A stretch of 64,000 nucleotides of DNA from Novipirellula sp052161655 (GTDB taxonomy: Bacteria; Planctomycetota; Planctomycetia; Pirellulales; Pirellulaceae). The stretch covers positions 9,858,001 through 9,922,000 of the forward strand of contig NZ_CP197418.1 in NCBI RefSeq assembly GCF_052161655.1, written 5' to 3'. Of this stretch, positions 16,305-24,322 are shown piece after piece. A program made the position numbers and the translations under genes. How positions within the stretch are numbered: position 1 is the first letter of the stretch; every line of letters starts with the position of its first letter. Under the pieces are notes generated by a model. It was not told the DNA's origin and made no database searches. It saw only the letters and a list, made by a program, of their open reading frames with translations.

Positions 16305-17336
16305 CTATTTCTCCGGAAGCGGGGACACAGTTTTTCCAAACAGCTTAGCAAGTTCTTTCATTTGGTCTGCTAGCTGACGATATTGATCAGGCAATAAGGC
16401 TTGCGGGCCATCACTTTTTGCTTCTTCGGGGCAATCATGCACCTCGATATGCACACCATCGGCCCCGGCAGCCAATCCGGCCAGTGCACAAGCGGGAATA
16501 AGATCAGGTCGGCCTGTCGCGTGCGAGGGGTCCACAATCACAGGCAGGTGCGACAAATTGTGAATCAAAGGAACAGCTGCGACGTCAAACAGGTTCCGCG
16601 TCGCGCTATCAAACCCTTTAACTCCGCGTTCACAGAGCACCACGTTCATGTTGCCTTGGGAAAGGATGTATTCGGCACACATCAGCAAATCGGTAATCGT
16701 GGCACTCATGCCCCGTTTTAATAACACCGGCCGCTGCGACTTGCCCACTTCGGTCAACAAGGCAAAGTTTTGCATGTTGCGAGCACCGACCTGTAACATG
16801 TCCGCATGTTCAGCAACCAATTCCACCAAACGGGGATCGGTGACCTCGGTGACCACTGGCATATTGAATTTGTCGCCCACTTCACGCAGCAGTTTGAGCC
16901 CCGCTTCGCCAAGCCCCTGGAATGCATAGGGGCTGGTCCGTGGTTTGTAGGCGCCGCCGCGAAACAGGTTGGCTCCCGATTCGCACACGCTTTCCGCAAT
17001 CCGAAACATACGATCGCGGTCTTCGACGCTGCAGGGACCAGCGATCATGCCGAGATGCCCATTGCCGATTTTCACCCCGGAAACGTCAACAATACTCGGT
17101 TCAGGGTGGGCTTCGAGCGAAGCCAGCTTGTAAGGCGGCAGTACGGGGATGACTTGAGCCACCCCAGGAATCGCGTGCAGCGGTTCGGCTTGCAGCTTTT
17201 CTTCGTCGCCGATAATACCCACAATCGTGCGAAACGTACCACGGCTGAGGTGGTGCTGCAGCCCAAGAGCCTCAATCCGCCGAAGCACGTGATCGACTTG
17301 CTCTTCCGTTACGTTGCTTTGCAGAATGACGATCAC
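16305..17336 (-). CDS. aroF: 3-deoxy-7-phosphoheptulonate (DAHP) synthase, type I beta with N-terminal regulatory-like domain
   Basis: It condenses PEP and erythrose 4-phosphate in the first step of the shikimate pathway. The protein has 343 residues. The N-terminal 80 or so form a ferredoxin-like ACT-type domain (MIVILQSNVTEEQVDHVLRR), as in Thermotoga-type enzymes where it mediates feedback control. The barrel then has GMIAGPCSVEDRDRMF, FRGGAYKPRTSPYAFQGLG, LLKRGMSATITDLLMCAEYI, VVLCERGVKGFD and PVIVDPSHATGRPDL. The start is GTG with no obvious ribosome-binding site. It is the first gene of the nine-gene minus-strand run. Confidence 0.94.
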   Translation of the reverse strand: MIVILQSNVTEEQVDHVLRRIEALGLQHHLSRGTFRTIVGIIGDEEKLQAEPLHAIPGVAQVIPVLPPYKLASLEAHPEPSIVDVSGVKIGNGHLGMIAGPCSVEDRDRMFRIAESVCESGANLFRGGAYKPRTSPYAFQGLGEAGLKLLREVGDKFNMPVVTEVTDPRLVELVAEHADMLQVGARNMQNFALLTEVGKSQRPVLLKRGMSATITDLLMCAEYILSQGNMNVVLCERGVKGFDSATRNLFDVAAVPLIHNLSHLPVIVDPSHATGRPDLIPACALAGLAAGADGVHIEVHDCPEEAKSDGPQALLPDQYRQLADQMKELAKLFGKTVSPLPEK

Positions 17337-17994
17337 GGCGGAGGTGGCCTGTGAATAGTTATGGGTTGTCGGAGAATGCCCAGTTGGGCAAGCGGGGCAA
17401 TGTAGCAGGCAAACCGCAGAATCGTCGAGGCCAATGGGGGCCTATGACTCCGCATTTCTTCACCAATCCACGTTTTCAGAGCGGTTTTACACTCTGTAAG
17501 GCCCACTTTTTGCCTTCGTGAAACCCAACCCCCTACTGCGAATGCAATCAAGCAACCCTTCCGGGCGGGCATTTAACGGTACTGACGACTGAACCGGCCT
17601 GTTCCAATCCATGTTGCGAAAGGAAATGGCTGCTTTAAAAACGACACAAGCTGGCGGCAACGCAGGGCCGAAGAAAGCAGCAAGCCAGCGAACCAAATAC
17701 GCAATATGCTCAAGAGGATTGCTAGCAATTCATGCGGAAGGTGAAGCGAAAAACATCCGTTGCCTCCAACCGTGAATTGACTTTCTCAAAACGAGGATAC
17801 TTTGCTACAACAGACCTGATGGGCTAAATCGCATCCCCAAGAGAGCCCCTCTCACCCCCACCGCGACTTGGCGTGCGGACTCTAAACATGCTCCGCCATT
17901 TAGCCAGGGTGAATTCCGTTGTCAGCAAAAACCCAGCCCGGCTACTACCGTCACCGATCCGTTTTCTCCATCTCCGCCAATACGTAACGATAGC
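17337..17994. other. Gene-free region between divergent aroF and the GT4 gene
   Basis: About 650 bases separate the two divergent genes. The only possible gene is a 54-codon ORF at 17611-17775 (plus strand, MLRKEMAALKTTQAGG at its start, rich in Lys and Ala). It lacks a good ribosome-binding site and any family I know. No hairpin terminator or repeat was recognised here. Confidence 0.4.
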
Positions 17995-19122
17995 ATGCGA
18001 GTTCTTTACGAAGGTTCCATATTCGAGATGCTTCGTTGCGGCGGCGTTGCACGTTATTTCGTCGAGCTGATCAATCGACTTCCCGCGCAAACGACGCCCA
18101 TCATGCTCGGCCCGGAAGAGCCGCCACAGGGGATAACGCATCCGCAATTTCAGTATGATTCGGTGCGAACACGGCCACCGCTAAAGTTTCTACGCAAACT
18201 ATGGCATCCGGCGCAGCACGGCCGAATCAGCAAACGGATGGAACAACAACAAGTCGACCTCGTTCACTGGACCTATTATCAAGGCCTATGTCGACGCCCG
18301 ATCGCACCATCCCGGGTTCCGACCGTAATTACGGTATACGATTTCATTCACGAGGCATTTCCCAAGACCGATCCGACGGGCAAGTCGCTGAGGATGAAAG
18401 CCGAAGCCATCGAAGTTGCGGACCATATCTGCTGTATCTCGCAAACCACCTACGATGAATTGTGCGAGCGATTTCCTTCAGCCGCAAATCGTGCATCGAT
18501 CACGCCGCTGGGTAGCGGATTGACGGATGTCGAAACCGCTCCGCTGCCTGCTGAACTTGCCGGACATCCGTTTGTCTTGTTTGTTGGTCGTCGTGGTGGC
18601 TACAAAAACTTCGACCTGCTGTGGCGTGCTTGGAACAAAATGAAACAGCGAACGCCCGACTTGCATCTGGTGCTCGTTGGTCCTCGCATGAAACCGCGTG
18701 AACGGGCCGCACTGGGTTGGCCCCACGACGACCCTCGCATTCACTTGTACGCGGGGGCGGAGGATTCGCTACTGAAAACGCTTTACCAGCACTGTAATGC
18801 GTTTGTATTTCCTTCGAAGATGGAAGGCTTTGGGCTTCCCGTGCTTGAAGCCATGATCAATGGTTGCCCGGTATTTGCCTCGTCCTGTGCGGCGTTGCGC
18901 GAAGTCGCGGGTTCGGCAGGCTACTTCTTTGACCCAGATGATGTCGACCAACTTGTCGATCTGCTCATCGCCGCAGGAGAAGACTCGATCATCGATCGCG
19001 AGAGCAAAATCGTCGCAGGCCATCGCCGCGCCGAAAATTTTTCTTGGGAAAACACCGCCGCGCAGACGATACAAGTCTATCAAGACTTGCTGAAACAAAA
19101 TCGCTCGCGAAATGCCGCTTGA
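17995..19122 (+). CDS. Glycosyltransferase family 4 (GT-B fold)
   Basis: It transfers a sugar from an activated nucleotide sugar, probably in surface polysaccharide or lipopolysaccharide assembly. The 375 residues have the GT4 pattern: an N-terminal domain with RVLYEGSIFEMLRCGGVARY and DLVHWTYYQG, a linker with VFVLFVGRRGGYKNFDLLWR-type content, and the C-terminal donor-binding domain with LHLVLVGPRM and the E-x7-E signature region PSKMEGFGLPVLEAMINGCP. No membrane segment is seen. It is followed by palindromic repeats and then a methyltransferase, suggesting a small glycan-related set. Confidence 0.9.
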   Translation: MRVLYEGSIFEMLRCGGVARYFVELINRLPAQTTPIMLGPEEPPQGITHPQFQYDSVRTRPPLKFLRKLWHPAQHGRISKRMEQQQVDLVHWTYYQGLCRRPIAPSRVPTVITVYDFIHEAFPKTDPTGKSLRMKAEAIEVADHICCISQTTYDELCERFPSAANRASITPLGSGLTDVETAPLPAELAGHPFVLFVGRRGGYKNFDLLWRAWNKMKQRTPDLHLVLVGPRMKPRERAALGWPHDDPRIHLYAGAEDSLLKTLYQHCNAFVFPSKMEGFGLPVLEAMINGCPVFASSCAALREVAGSAGYFFDPDDVDQLVDLLIAAGEDSIIDRESKIVAGHRRAENFSWENTAAQTIQVYQDLLKQNRSRNAA

Positions 19123-19164
19123 GCAGGTCTCGATTAGCCATTCGACAGATCGGTCTGTTCGCGT

Positions 19165-19234
19165 GAGCCGACGCCGCTAGCCGCGAACGACGTGAAACTC
19201 GCGTTTAATACCCGCAGCTAACGCCGTTGGCCCC
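19165..19234. repeat. Diverged inverted repeat of the GAGCCGACGGCG family
   Basis: The left arm begins at 19165 with GAGCCGACGCCGCTAGCCGC and the right arm lies at 19211-19234 (CCCGCAGCTAACGCCGTTGG). They are the same arms as the perfect copy at 5176-5245, with several substitutions. Confidence 0.75.
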
Positions 19235-19264
19235 GCGTTTGTCCGGCATACGACCTGCTAGAGA

Positions 19265-19355
19265 GTATCCGAAAAGGGGTCTGACCCTTTGGACGCGAGT
19301 CGTTTTTGTTGAGTTTTTTGCCTCGCCGGAGAGGGTCAGACCCCTTTTCGGATAC
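19265..19355. repeat. Perfect 24-bp inverted repeat containing GGGGTCTGACCC
   Basis: The left arm at 19265-19288 (starting GTATCCGAAAAGGGGTCTGA) and the right arm at 19332-19355 (ending ACCCCTTTTCGGATAC) are exact reverse complements with a 43-base loop. It lies immediately upstream of the methyltransferase gene and could form a strong hairpin in its leader. Confidence 0.9.
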
Positions 19356-19389
19356 CCTGCTTAAACCATCACCTCTCAAGGAGCCGGCC

Positions 19390-20184
19390 ATGGCAATGGA
19401 TTGCCTCGTCTGCAACGCACGTTCCGAATCATTCGCGCGAGCAACCATCCTGGCACGATACGAAATCGAATACTTTCGTTGCAGTGATTGCGAATTCATT
19501 CAAACGGAAACGCCTTACTGGCTCGACGAAGCCTATGATTCGGCAATCGTGTCGACGGACGTCGGATTGGTAGGCCGCAACGAGAAGTTCGCAAAGATTG
19601 TCGACCGCACCTTGCGATTAGTATTGCCAGGCGTCCAATCCAGTGTCGACTACGGCGGTGGCTATGGCATGTTCACACGTATGATGCGGGACCGAGGCCA
19701 TTATTTCTCGCATTACGATCCCTATTGCGAAAACCTATTCGCAAAGGGTTACGAAGTTCAGCCCGGTACAAAGCAGTTCGATCTAATCACCGCCTTCGAA
19801 GTCTTTGAACACATGGCGGACCCGCACAAGGATCTGAAGACGATCGATGCACTCGGGGCCAATTGGTTTATCTCGACGCGGATCGTTCCCGAACCGGCCC
19901 CGCAACCTGACCAATGGTGGTACTACGTACTCGAAGGTGGCCAGCACATTGCGTTGTGGTCACTTCGTGCGTTGCAATCGATTGCGTCTCAATACAAACG
20001 CAAACTGACCGTCACGCGGCGAGGGATGCATCTTTTCAGCCAAGACAAAGTCAGTCCACTGTTGGTACGAACCGTGGTTCGCAACCGCTCGATCCGCTTG
20101 TTTGACAGTTATCGCAAACGAAAATCGTTGCTTGAAGCAGATGCCCAACGTGCGATCGATCTGACCAAACGACGCGCTGCATAA
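19390..20184 (+). CDS. Methyltransferase with N-terminal zinc-finger-like cysteines
   Basis: The 264-residue protein starts at the ATG preceded by AAGGAG; the frame is open further upstream, but only through the palindromic repeat. It begins with CLVCNARSESF and FRCSDCEFIQTETPYW, a four-cysteine finger often seen before class I methyltransferase domains of the Methyltransf_23 type. The SAM-binding region follows (VQSSVDYGGGYGMFTRMMRD) and FDLITAFEVFEHMADPHKDL. The acceptor is unknown. Context among a glycosyltransferase, an FkbM methyltransferase and an acyltransferase suggests modification of a surface sugar. Confidence 0.85.
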   Translation: MAMDCLVCNARSESFARATILARYEIEYFRCSDCEFIQTETPYWLDEAYDSAIVSTDVGLVGRNEKFAKIVDRTLRLVLPGVQSSVDYGGGYGMFTRMMRDRGHYFSHYDPYCENLFAKGYEVQPGTKQFDLITAFEVFEHMADPHKDLKTIDALGANWFISTRIVPEPAPQPDQWWYYVLEGGQHIALWSLRALQSIASQYKRKLTVTRRGMHLFSQDKVSPLLVRTVVRNRSIRLFDSYRKRKSLLEADAQRAIDLTKRRAA

Positions 20185-20243
20185 GCAGTTTAGACTGGAA
20201 TTAACTGTCGCTTTTCGCTCGAACCGTGCAGTTATTTCTGTTG

Positions 20244-20295
20244 GTAGCGACGCTCGCCAGAGCGTGGATTTCCGCCGTCTAGTGACAGCAGCTAC
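20244..20295. repeat. GTAGC...GCTAC element with ACGCTC-GAGCGT hairpin
   Basis: The element is bounded by GTAGC (20244-20248) and GCTAC (20291-20295). Inside is the small hairpin ACGCTC-GCCA-GAGCGT (20250-20265), followed by GAGCGTGGATTTCCGCCGTC (20260-20279). That 20-base run recurs exactly on the other strand at 26089-26108, and a relative lies at 22693-22756. Confidence 0.75.
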
Positions 20296-20403
20296 GTCAA
20301 AATTCGACAGTTATGATCCGCTGGTCCCCCGCGAAAGTTGCCTGGGACGTTGCTTTCGCAAAGCGAAAGAAAACACTAAAAAACCGCTCAGCGCTGGCGA
20401 CCG

Positions 20404-21168
20404 CTATGCGGCAGCTTCTGACGCAGCGATCGCTTCGCGACGTACAAAAATTCCCTCGGCTTGCACCATGACTCCCGTCGTCGGATCGATCCGCTCAGGA
20501 CTCAGCACCATCATCTCGTAGCCGCGATCCTTCATCGCCGAAAGGCTCTCCTGCCACAACGGCTGGTCCTCGTATTGCGGATCAATGACCAAGTTCATTT
20601 GAATGGCCACGATGCGATCGAGGCATCCGCTGGCACCCGCCAGCACTTGATGCTCGTGCCCTCGCACATCGAGCTTTAAATAACATCGATCCCCACTGGT
20701 GTAGTAGTCATTAAACACCGCATCCAAGCGACGAACACGCACAGGGACACGAGAAACGCGGCTGGATTCGTCGTTGCGGTGAGCCGAGTCGACACGCAAA
20801 TTCTGGAGCGAATGGCTATTTGAATTGGCGGTGACGTTAAGAGCGGCAGAGCCATTCTTGACGCTCAGAGCAAACGGCTCTGCTTTCCAATTGCGGATGC
20901 CTCGTCGGCTCTCACTCAGAGCGGCGAAGGAATCGGGATGCGGTTCAAACGAAATGATGCGTCCCGCGTATCCACTGTGGATCAGACTTCGGCTGTATTG
21001 CCCGTCACACGCCCCAACATCCAACACCAAATCGATGTCGTAGCGGCGCATCAACGCGAAATTTTCGTTGCCTTGCGTGGCGGTGTTACGCTTACCAGCA
21101 GAGTGGTGACGCGTTTGAAAAAGAGCGTGCGTCTCTTGCGACTGTGGCGATGAAGATGCGTCTGACAT
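20404..21168 (-). CDS. FkbM family methyltransferase
   Basis: This 254-residue SAM-dependent methyltransferase starts at the ATG giving MSDASSSPQSQETH. Visible FkbM features are LVLDVGACDGQYSRSLIHSG (SAM motif I), RIISFEPHPDSFAALSESRR, VPVRVRRLDAVFNDYY and YLKLDVRGHEHQVLAGASG (the typical LK.D..G.E..VL motif), with a C-terminal GYEMMVLSPERIDPTTGVMV. FkbM proteins usually methylate hydroxyl groups of sugars or polyketides; the substrate here is unknown. It is convergent with the methyltransferase to its left and co-oriented with the acyltransferase gene to its right. Confidence 0.9.
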   Translation of the reverse strand: MSDASSSPQSQETHALFQTRHHSAGKRNTATQGNENFALMRRYDIDLVLDVGACDGQYSRSLIHSGYAGRIISFEPHPDSFAALSESRRGIRNWKAEPFALSVKNGSAALNVTANSNSHSLQNLRVDSAHRNDESSRVSRVPVRVRRLDAVFNDYYTSGDRCYLKLDVRGHEHQVLAGASGCLDRIVAIQMNLVIDPQYEDQPLWQESLSAMKDRGYEMMVLSPERIDPTTGVMVQAEGIFVRREAIAASEAAA

Positions 21169-21409
21169 CCGAGGGGCCCAACATCCATGTGAACGACTCA
21201 ACACAACGCTGCGAAGCCAACACAACATTCGTCACCTGGGACCGTACCGACTCGGTCCGACCGGATGGCAGCATCGATTGCCAGACATTAGCGATTTTAC
21301 TCGACTTCCTGCAACATCGGTTTGTTGCGTGTAGCCAATGGGGGGACGTACCTCACGGTTTCCGATTGGCCGAGTGCTTACTTGGCAAAGCTTCCAACGA
21401 ACCGCAAAC

Positions 21410-22573
21410 TCATGCAGCCTTTTTTGACGCCACGCTCGACTCGCTGCCGCCTAGCTGCAACTCCAATGTCCCGGGATGCACCAAGCAATCAGGTAACGCA
21501 TTGACGTTCCTTCGAGTAAACAGGTTTCGGATCCATGACTGCATGGGACGTTCAAAATAGTGAAACGTCAGCCAGGATGCTGGCAAGAGGACAGATAGAA
21601 ATGCAACCAAAGACATTGGTTCGTAAAAAACGGATGCATCGTAACCCGCTTTGATGACAACAATCGCAAATACAATCTGCAGTGGAAAATGGAGCAAGTA
21701 GCTAGAGTAGGTCAGATCACCAATCCAAACGAAGGGGCGAAAGACACGAGCGAAACGAAGTTCGGTAATAATCAGCGTCATAATGGTCAATGGAAAAACC
21801 GGGATGCGGAACATTGCTTTGCCCGTAACCGCAAAGCCAAACCAAACCGCAAGGGTAGCGAGACAAATGACCAAATCGCTTCGAACCGTTCGCGTTTTCA
21901 AATAGTGAACGGCAGCGAAATACGTTAGTCCACCAAGGAAGAAAGAACTGACCCCGTCAACCCAAGGCCCACCTAAACGCAATCGATCGAGGACGATCGT
22001 TACCACAACAACGCCCAAAACTTTACGCCATGTCGTATGTCCCCAATAAGCAGCGGCAAAGAAAATTGCATATAGGCCAATTTCCACGGACACGGACCAA
22101 GTTGGCGCGTTGAACGAATAGCCGCTCTCAAGTCCCCAATGCGTCATGCCAACCAGATTGAGAGCAAAGTGGTAGGTGTCGTTGTGAGTAAAAACAAACT
22201 CAGTGCCGCTTTCGCTGCGATACATCCATTGCAAAACCGCAACTGCGATCAGCGTGACAAGATGCAGCGGATAGAGCCGAGCGAAACGAAGGAGAGCGAA
22301 TTTGCGCAGCGAACATTGGCGATTAGAAATCGACTCTTGATAAAGCCAAAAAAAGACGAATCCCGACAGCACAAAAAAGAACATGACTGCGCAAAAGCCA
22401 CGTTGGTAAAACGCAGAGAAATAATTATAGAACGGCTGATCCGTCATCTCGAAAGCAACCGCCGTCGATTCCAGTCCCACAGAGCCCATAAAGAAATGCT
22501 GCCAGTGCCAAAAGATCACGGCCAGTGCAGCGATTCCCCGAGCGACGTCGAGGCTATTAAGCCGTTCAGGCAT
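21410..22573 (-). CDS. Acyltransferase 3 family integral membrane protein (OafA/YrhL-like)
   Basis: It is a polytopic membrane acyltransferase, likely O-acetylating a surface polysaccharide or lipid. From the ATG at 22573 it has 387 residues, starting MPERLNSLDVARGIAALAVI with the family catalytic histidine in VIFWHWQHFF. About ten hydrophobic segments follow, including FCAVMFFFVLSGFVFFWLYQ (family FF.LSGF motif), WSVSVEIGLYAIFFAAAYWG (W..E motif) and SYLLHFPLQIVFAIVVIKAG. There is no periplasmic SGNH domain. It lies upstream of the FkbM gene on the same strand, 241 bases away. Confidence 0.92.
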   Translation of the reverse strand: MPERLNSLDVARGIAALAVIFWHWQHFFMGSVGLESTAVAFEMTDQPFYNYFSAFYQRGFCAVMFFFVLSGFVFFWLYQESISNRQCSLRKFALLRFARLYPLHLVTLIAVAVLQWMYRSESGTEFVFTHNDTYHFALNLVGMTHWGLESGYSFNAPTWSVSVEIGLYAIFFAAAYWGHTTWRKVLGVVVVTIVLDRLRLGGPWVDGVSSFFLGGLTYFAAVHYLKTRTVRSDLVICLATLAVWFGFAVTGKAMFRIPVFPLTIMTLIITELRFARVFRPFVWIGDLTYSSYLLHFPLQIVFAIVVIKAGYDASVFYEPMSLVAFLSVLLPASWLTFHYFERPMQSWIRNLFTRRNVNALPDCLVHPGTLELQLGGSESSVASKKAA

Positions 22574-22692
22574 CGATACTCTTTTCCTTTTCGTGAATGT
22601 TGGACTTGGAATCAAAAGTCCTCACGAGACTATCAAAAAAGCAGCCTAGCCTAGAAGGTCATTCGAGCCACCCAACAAAAATCGATGCCACC

Positions 22693-22756
22693 GTAGCGGC
22701 GCTCGTCAGAGCGTGGAGTGTTCGAGGCATCTCCACCGTCTTGCGACGCTAGCTAC
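22693..22756. repeat. GTAGC...GCTAC element, second copy
   Basis: It starts with GTAGCGGCGCTCGTCAGAGC and ends with GCTAC at 22752-22756, the same outer arms and inner CGCTC-GAGCG hairpin as the copy at 20244-20295, with a 12-base longer middle. It lies between the acyltransferase start and the M56 peptidase end. Confidence 0.7.
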
Positions 22757-22802
22757 CGTTTTGTCGAGACGCGTCTGCAACCCACTACGGGGGAATGCGT
22801 CA

Positions 22803-23897
22803 TCAATCGTCGTCGTGGGACGATTCGCTAAATTCATGACGCTCATCGAACGGCTCGAAATCACGAACGTTGACGCCAAAATCATGCAGCGTGCTGGCGG
22901 TCCAGTGTGGCCATGGCGACCAATGACTGCGAGACGATGCCAACACGTTCACGGGCAGCCAAAGGTGAGCTGCGAGCAGTGTCATCATCGCCAGTCCGAA
23001 ATAACCAAGCGATTGTCGAGGCCGGCTGAAGACCGTCGGTGACTTTGCGAGTTTGACAAGTCGCTCACTGCGGCGAACGATCACACTTTTTCGTCGCCCG
23101 AACGACAATACGCACGACGGAGATTCACACGAAGGACGTTCGACACTCCGCTGGGCGATCTGAATCAACGTGCGTAAGTAGTCGACGATTTTGCCAGCGG
23201 ATTTTGCCGCTACTTCGTCACACAAAAACTCGCGGACCACCTCGGCTCGATAACCCGCCCACCAAATCGCGGGGTGAAACCACAATACGGCAGTACAGAT
23301 TTGCTGCAAAAAGAACTGCAGCGGATGGTTGGTTTTCAAATGCGACAACTCGTGCAACATCACATGCCGTAACACTTCCTTGTCGCCCTCGATGACGTAT
23401 TTTGGCAACACAATTGTCGGCTGATGAAATTGCCGACAAAAGGGCCCCGTCAATTTCTCAGAAACCAGCAGATGCAACCGTGGCGGGATGAAATCCGAAG
23501 GGATCCCGGACAATTCAAGCTGGTCAAGCGAAACGGTTTCGCAGTCCCGTTTCAAAAATCGAAGCAGATGAAATACGCCAAATCCGCGACGAACCAGAAT
23601 CAGCAAAACGCCAGTCAACCAGATTGCGACGCCCACAACCATGCCCCACGTTTGCCACTGCAGAATCAACTCGATGCGGTCGGTAACTCGGTTTACGGGG
23701 ATCGTGGCAATGCGAAAGTGAGGAAGCAGAATTGCGTTGGCGACCAAGGCGATCACGGCAACAAAGCTCGCGGTCCAAACACGACATGCCGATTCGGATT
23801 GGTTCAACCACCGCTCGACGATCGCAGCAGCGACCACGACAAGGGTGACTTGTAAACAGACACCGGTCACGATCTCCCATAGCAACGGAGCGTTCAT
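22803..23897 (-). CDS. M56 family (BlaR1-like) membrane metallopeptidase without a sensor domain
   Basis: The 364-residue protein is the transmembrane zinc peptidase half of a BlaR1/MecR1-type system. It has three N-terminal hydrophobic segments (VCLQVTLVVVAAAIVERWL, WTASFVAVIALVANAILL, GMVVGVAIWLTGVLLILVRR), the zinc motif in RHVMLHELSHLKTNHPLQFF, the downstream VVREFLCDEVAAK with the third ligand, and a last membrane segment (FGLAMMTLLAAHLWLPVNVL). Only about 40 residues follow, so the extracytoplasmic penicillin-binding sensor of BlaR1 is missing. It overlaps the BlaI-type repressor gene by one base (TGATG), so the two are one unit in which the protease may inactivate the repressor. Confidence 0.9.
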   Translation of the reverse strand: MNAPLLWEIVTGVCLQVTLVVVAAAIVERWLNQSESACRVWTASFVAVIALVANAILLPHFRIATIPVNRVTDRIELILQWQTWGMVVGVAIWLTGVLLILVRRGFGVFHLLRFLKRDCETVSLDQLELSGIPSDFIPPRLHLLVSEKLTGPFCRQFHQPTIVLPKYVIEGDKEVLRHVMLHELSHLKTNHPLQFFLQQICTAVLWFHPAIWWAGYRAEVVREFLCDEVAAKSAGKIVDYLRTLIQIAQRSVERPSCESPSCVLSFGRRKSVIVRRSERLVKLAKSPTVFSRPRQSLGYFGLAMMTLLAAHLWLPVNVLASSRSHWSPWPHWTASTLHDFGVNVRDFEPFDERHEFSESSHDDD

Positions 23898-24268
23898 CAA
23901 GACTTCTCCAACTCATCGGCCGCTTCAGCCATCGCAGAAAGGTCCTCGGCGGTAATTTTTTCCGAGTTGACTAGGCTCAGGACCAGCGAGCGGACGGAGC
24001 CACCAAACAATTGTTCGGCAAGTTCTTGGACCATGCCATGACGTACCTCTTCGCGGCTGACCAGTGGCAGGTAGCTGAACGCACGACCGACCTTTTCACC
24101 ACGACGCACAATCTTCTTTTCTTCGAGAATGTTCATCGTCGTCATCACGGTGGTGTAGGCCAAGTCCCGATCAATCGCGGCAAGGACTTGCGGCACTGTC
24201 GCTTGGCCTTCACGCCACACGATGGCCATCACTTCGGCTTCGCATTTTGTCAGTTGAATACGGTTCAT
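23897..24268 (-). CDS. BlaI/MecI/CopY family transcriptional repressor
   Basis: This 123-residue winged-helix DNA-binding protein starts at the ATG giving MNRIQLTKCEAEVMAIVWRE; a TTG 15 bases upstream is a weaker alternative. The family pattern is clear: L..CEAEVM.IVW, VPQVLAAIDRDLAYTTVMTT, MNILEEKKIVRRGEKVGRAF and a C-terminal dimer helix region. Such repressors are released by cleavage by an M56 protease, and that gene follows with a one-base overlap. The regulated target is unknown. I could not identify a convincing TACA-TGTA type operator in the 54 bases upstream. Confidence 0.92.
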   Translation of the reverse strand: MNRIQLTKCEAEVMAIVWREGQATVPQVLAAIDRDLAYTTVMTTMNILEEKKIVRRGEKVGRAFSYLPLVSREEVRHGMVQELAEQLFGGSVRSLVLSLVNSEKITAEDLSAMAEAADELEKS

Positions 24269-24322
24269 ACTGCTTGACCCCAATAAAAACGAATGCAGTT
24301 CACTTGGTTCACCCCACCTGTG

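Noticed and set aside
19306..19389. Upstream extension of the finger-methyltransferase gene
   Set aside because: It would translate the loop and right arm of a palindromic repeat. The ATG at 19390 has its own AAGGAG.
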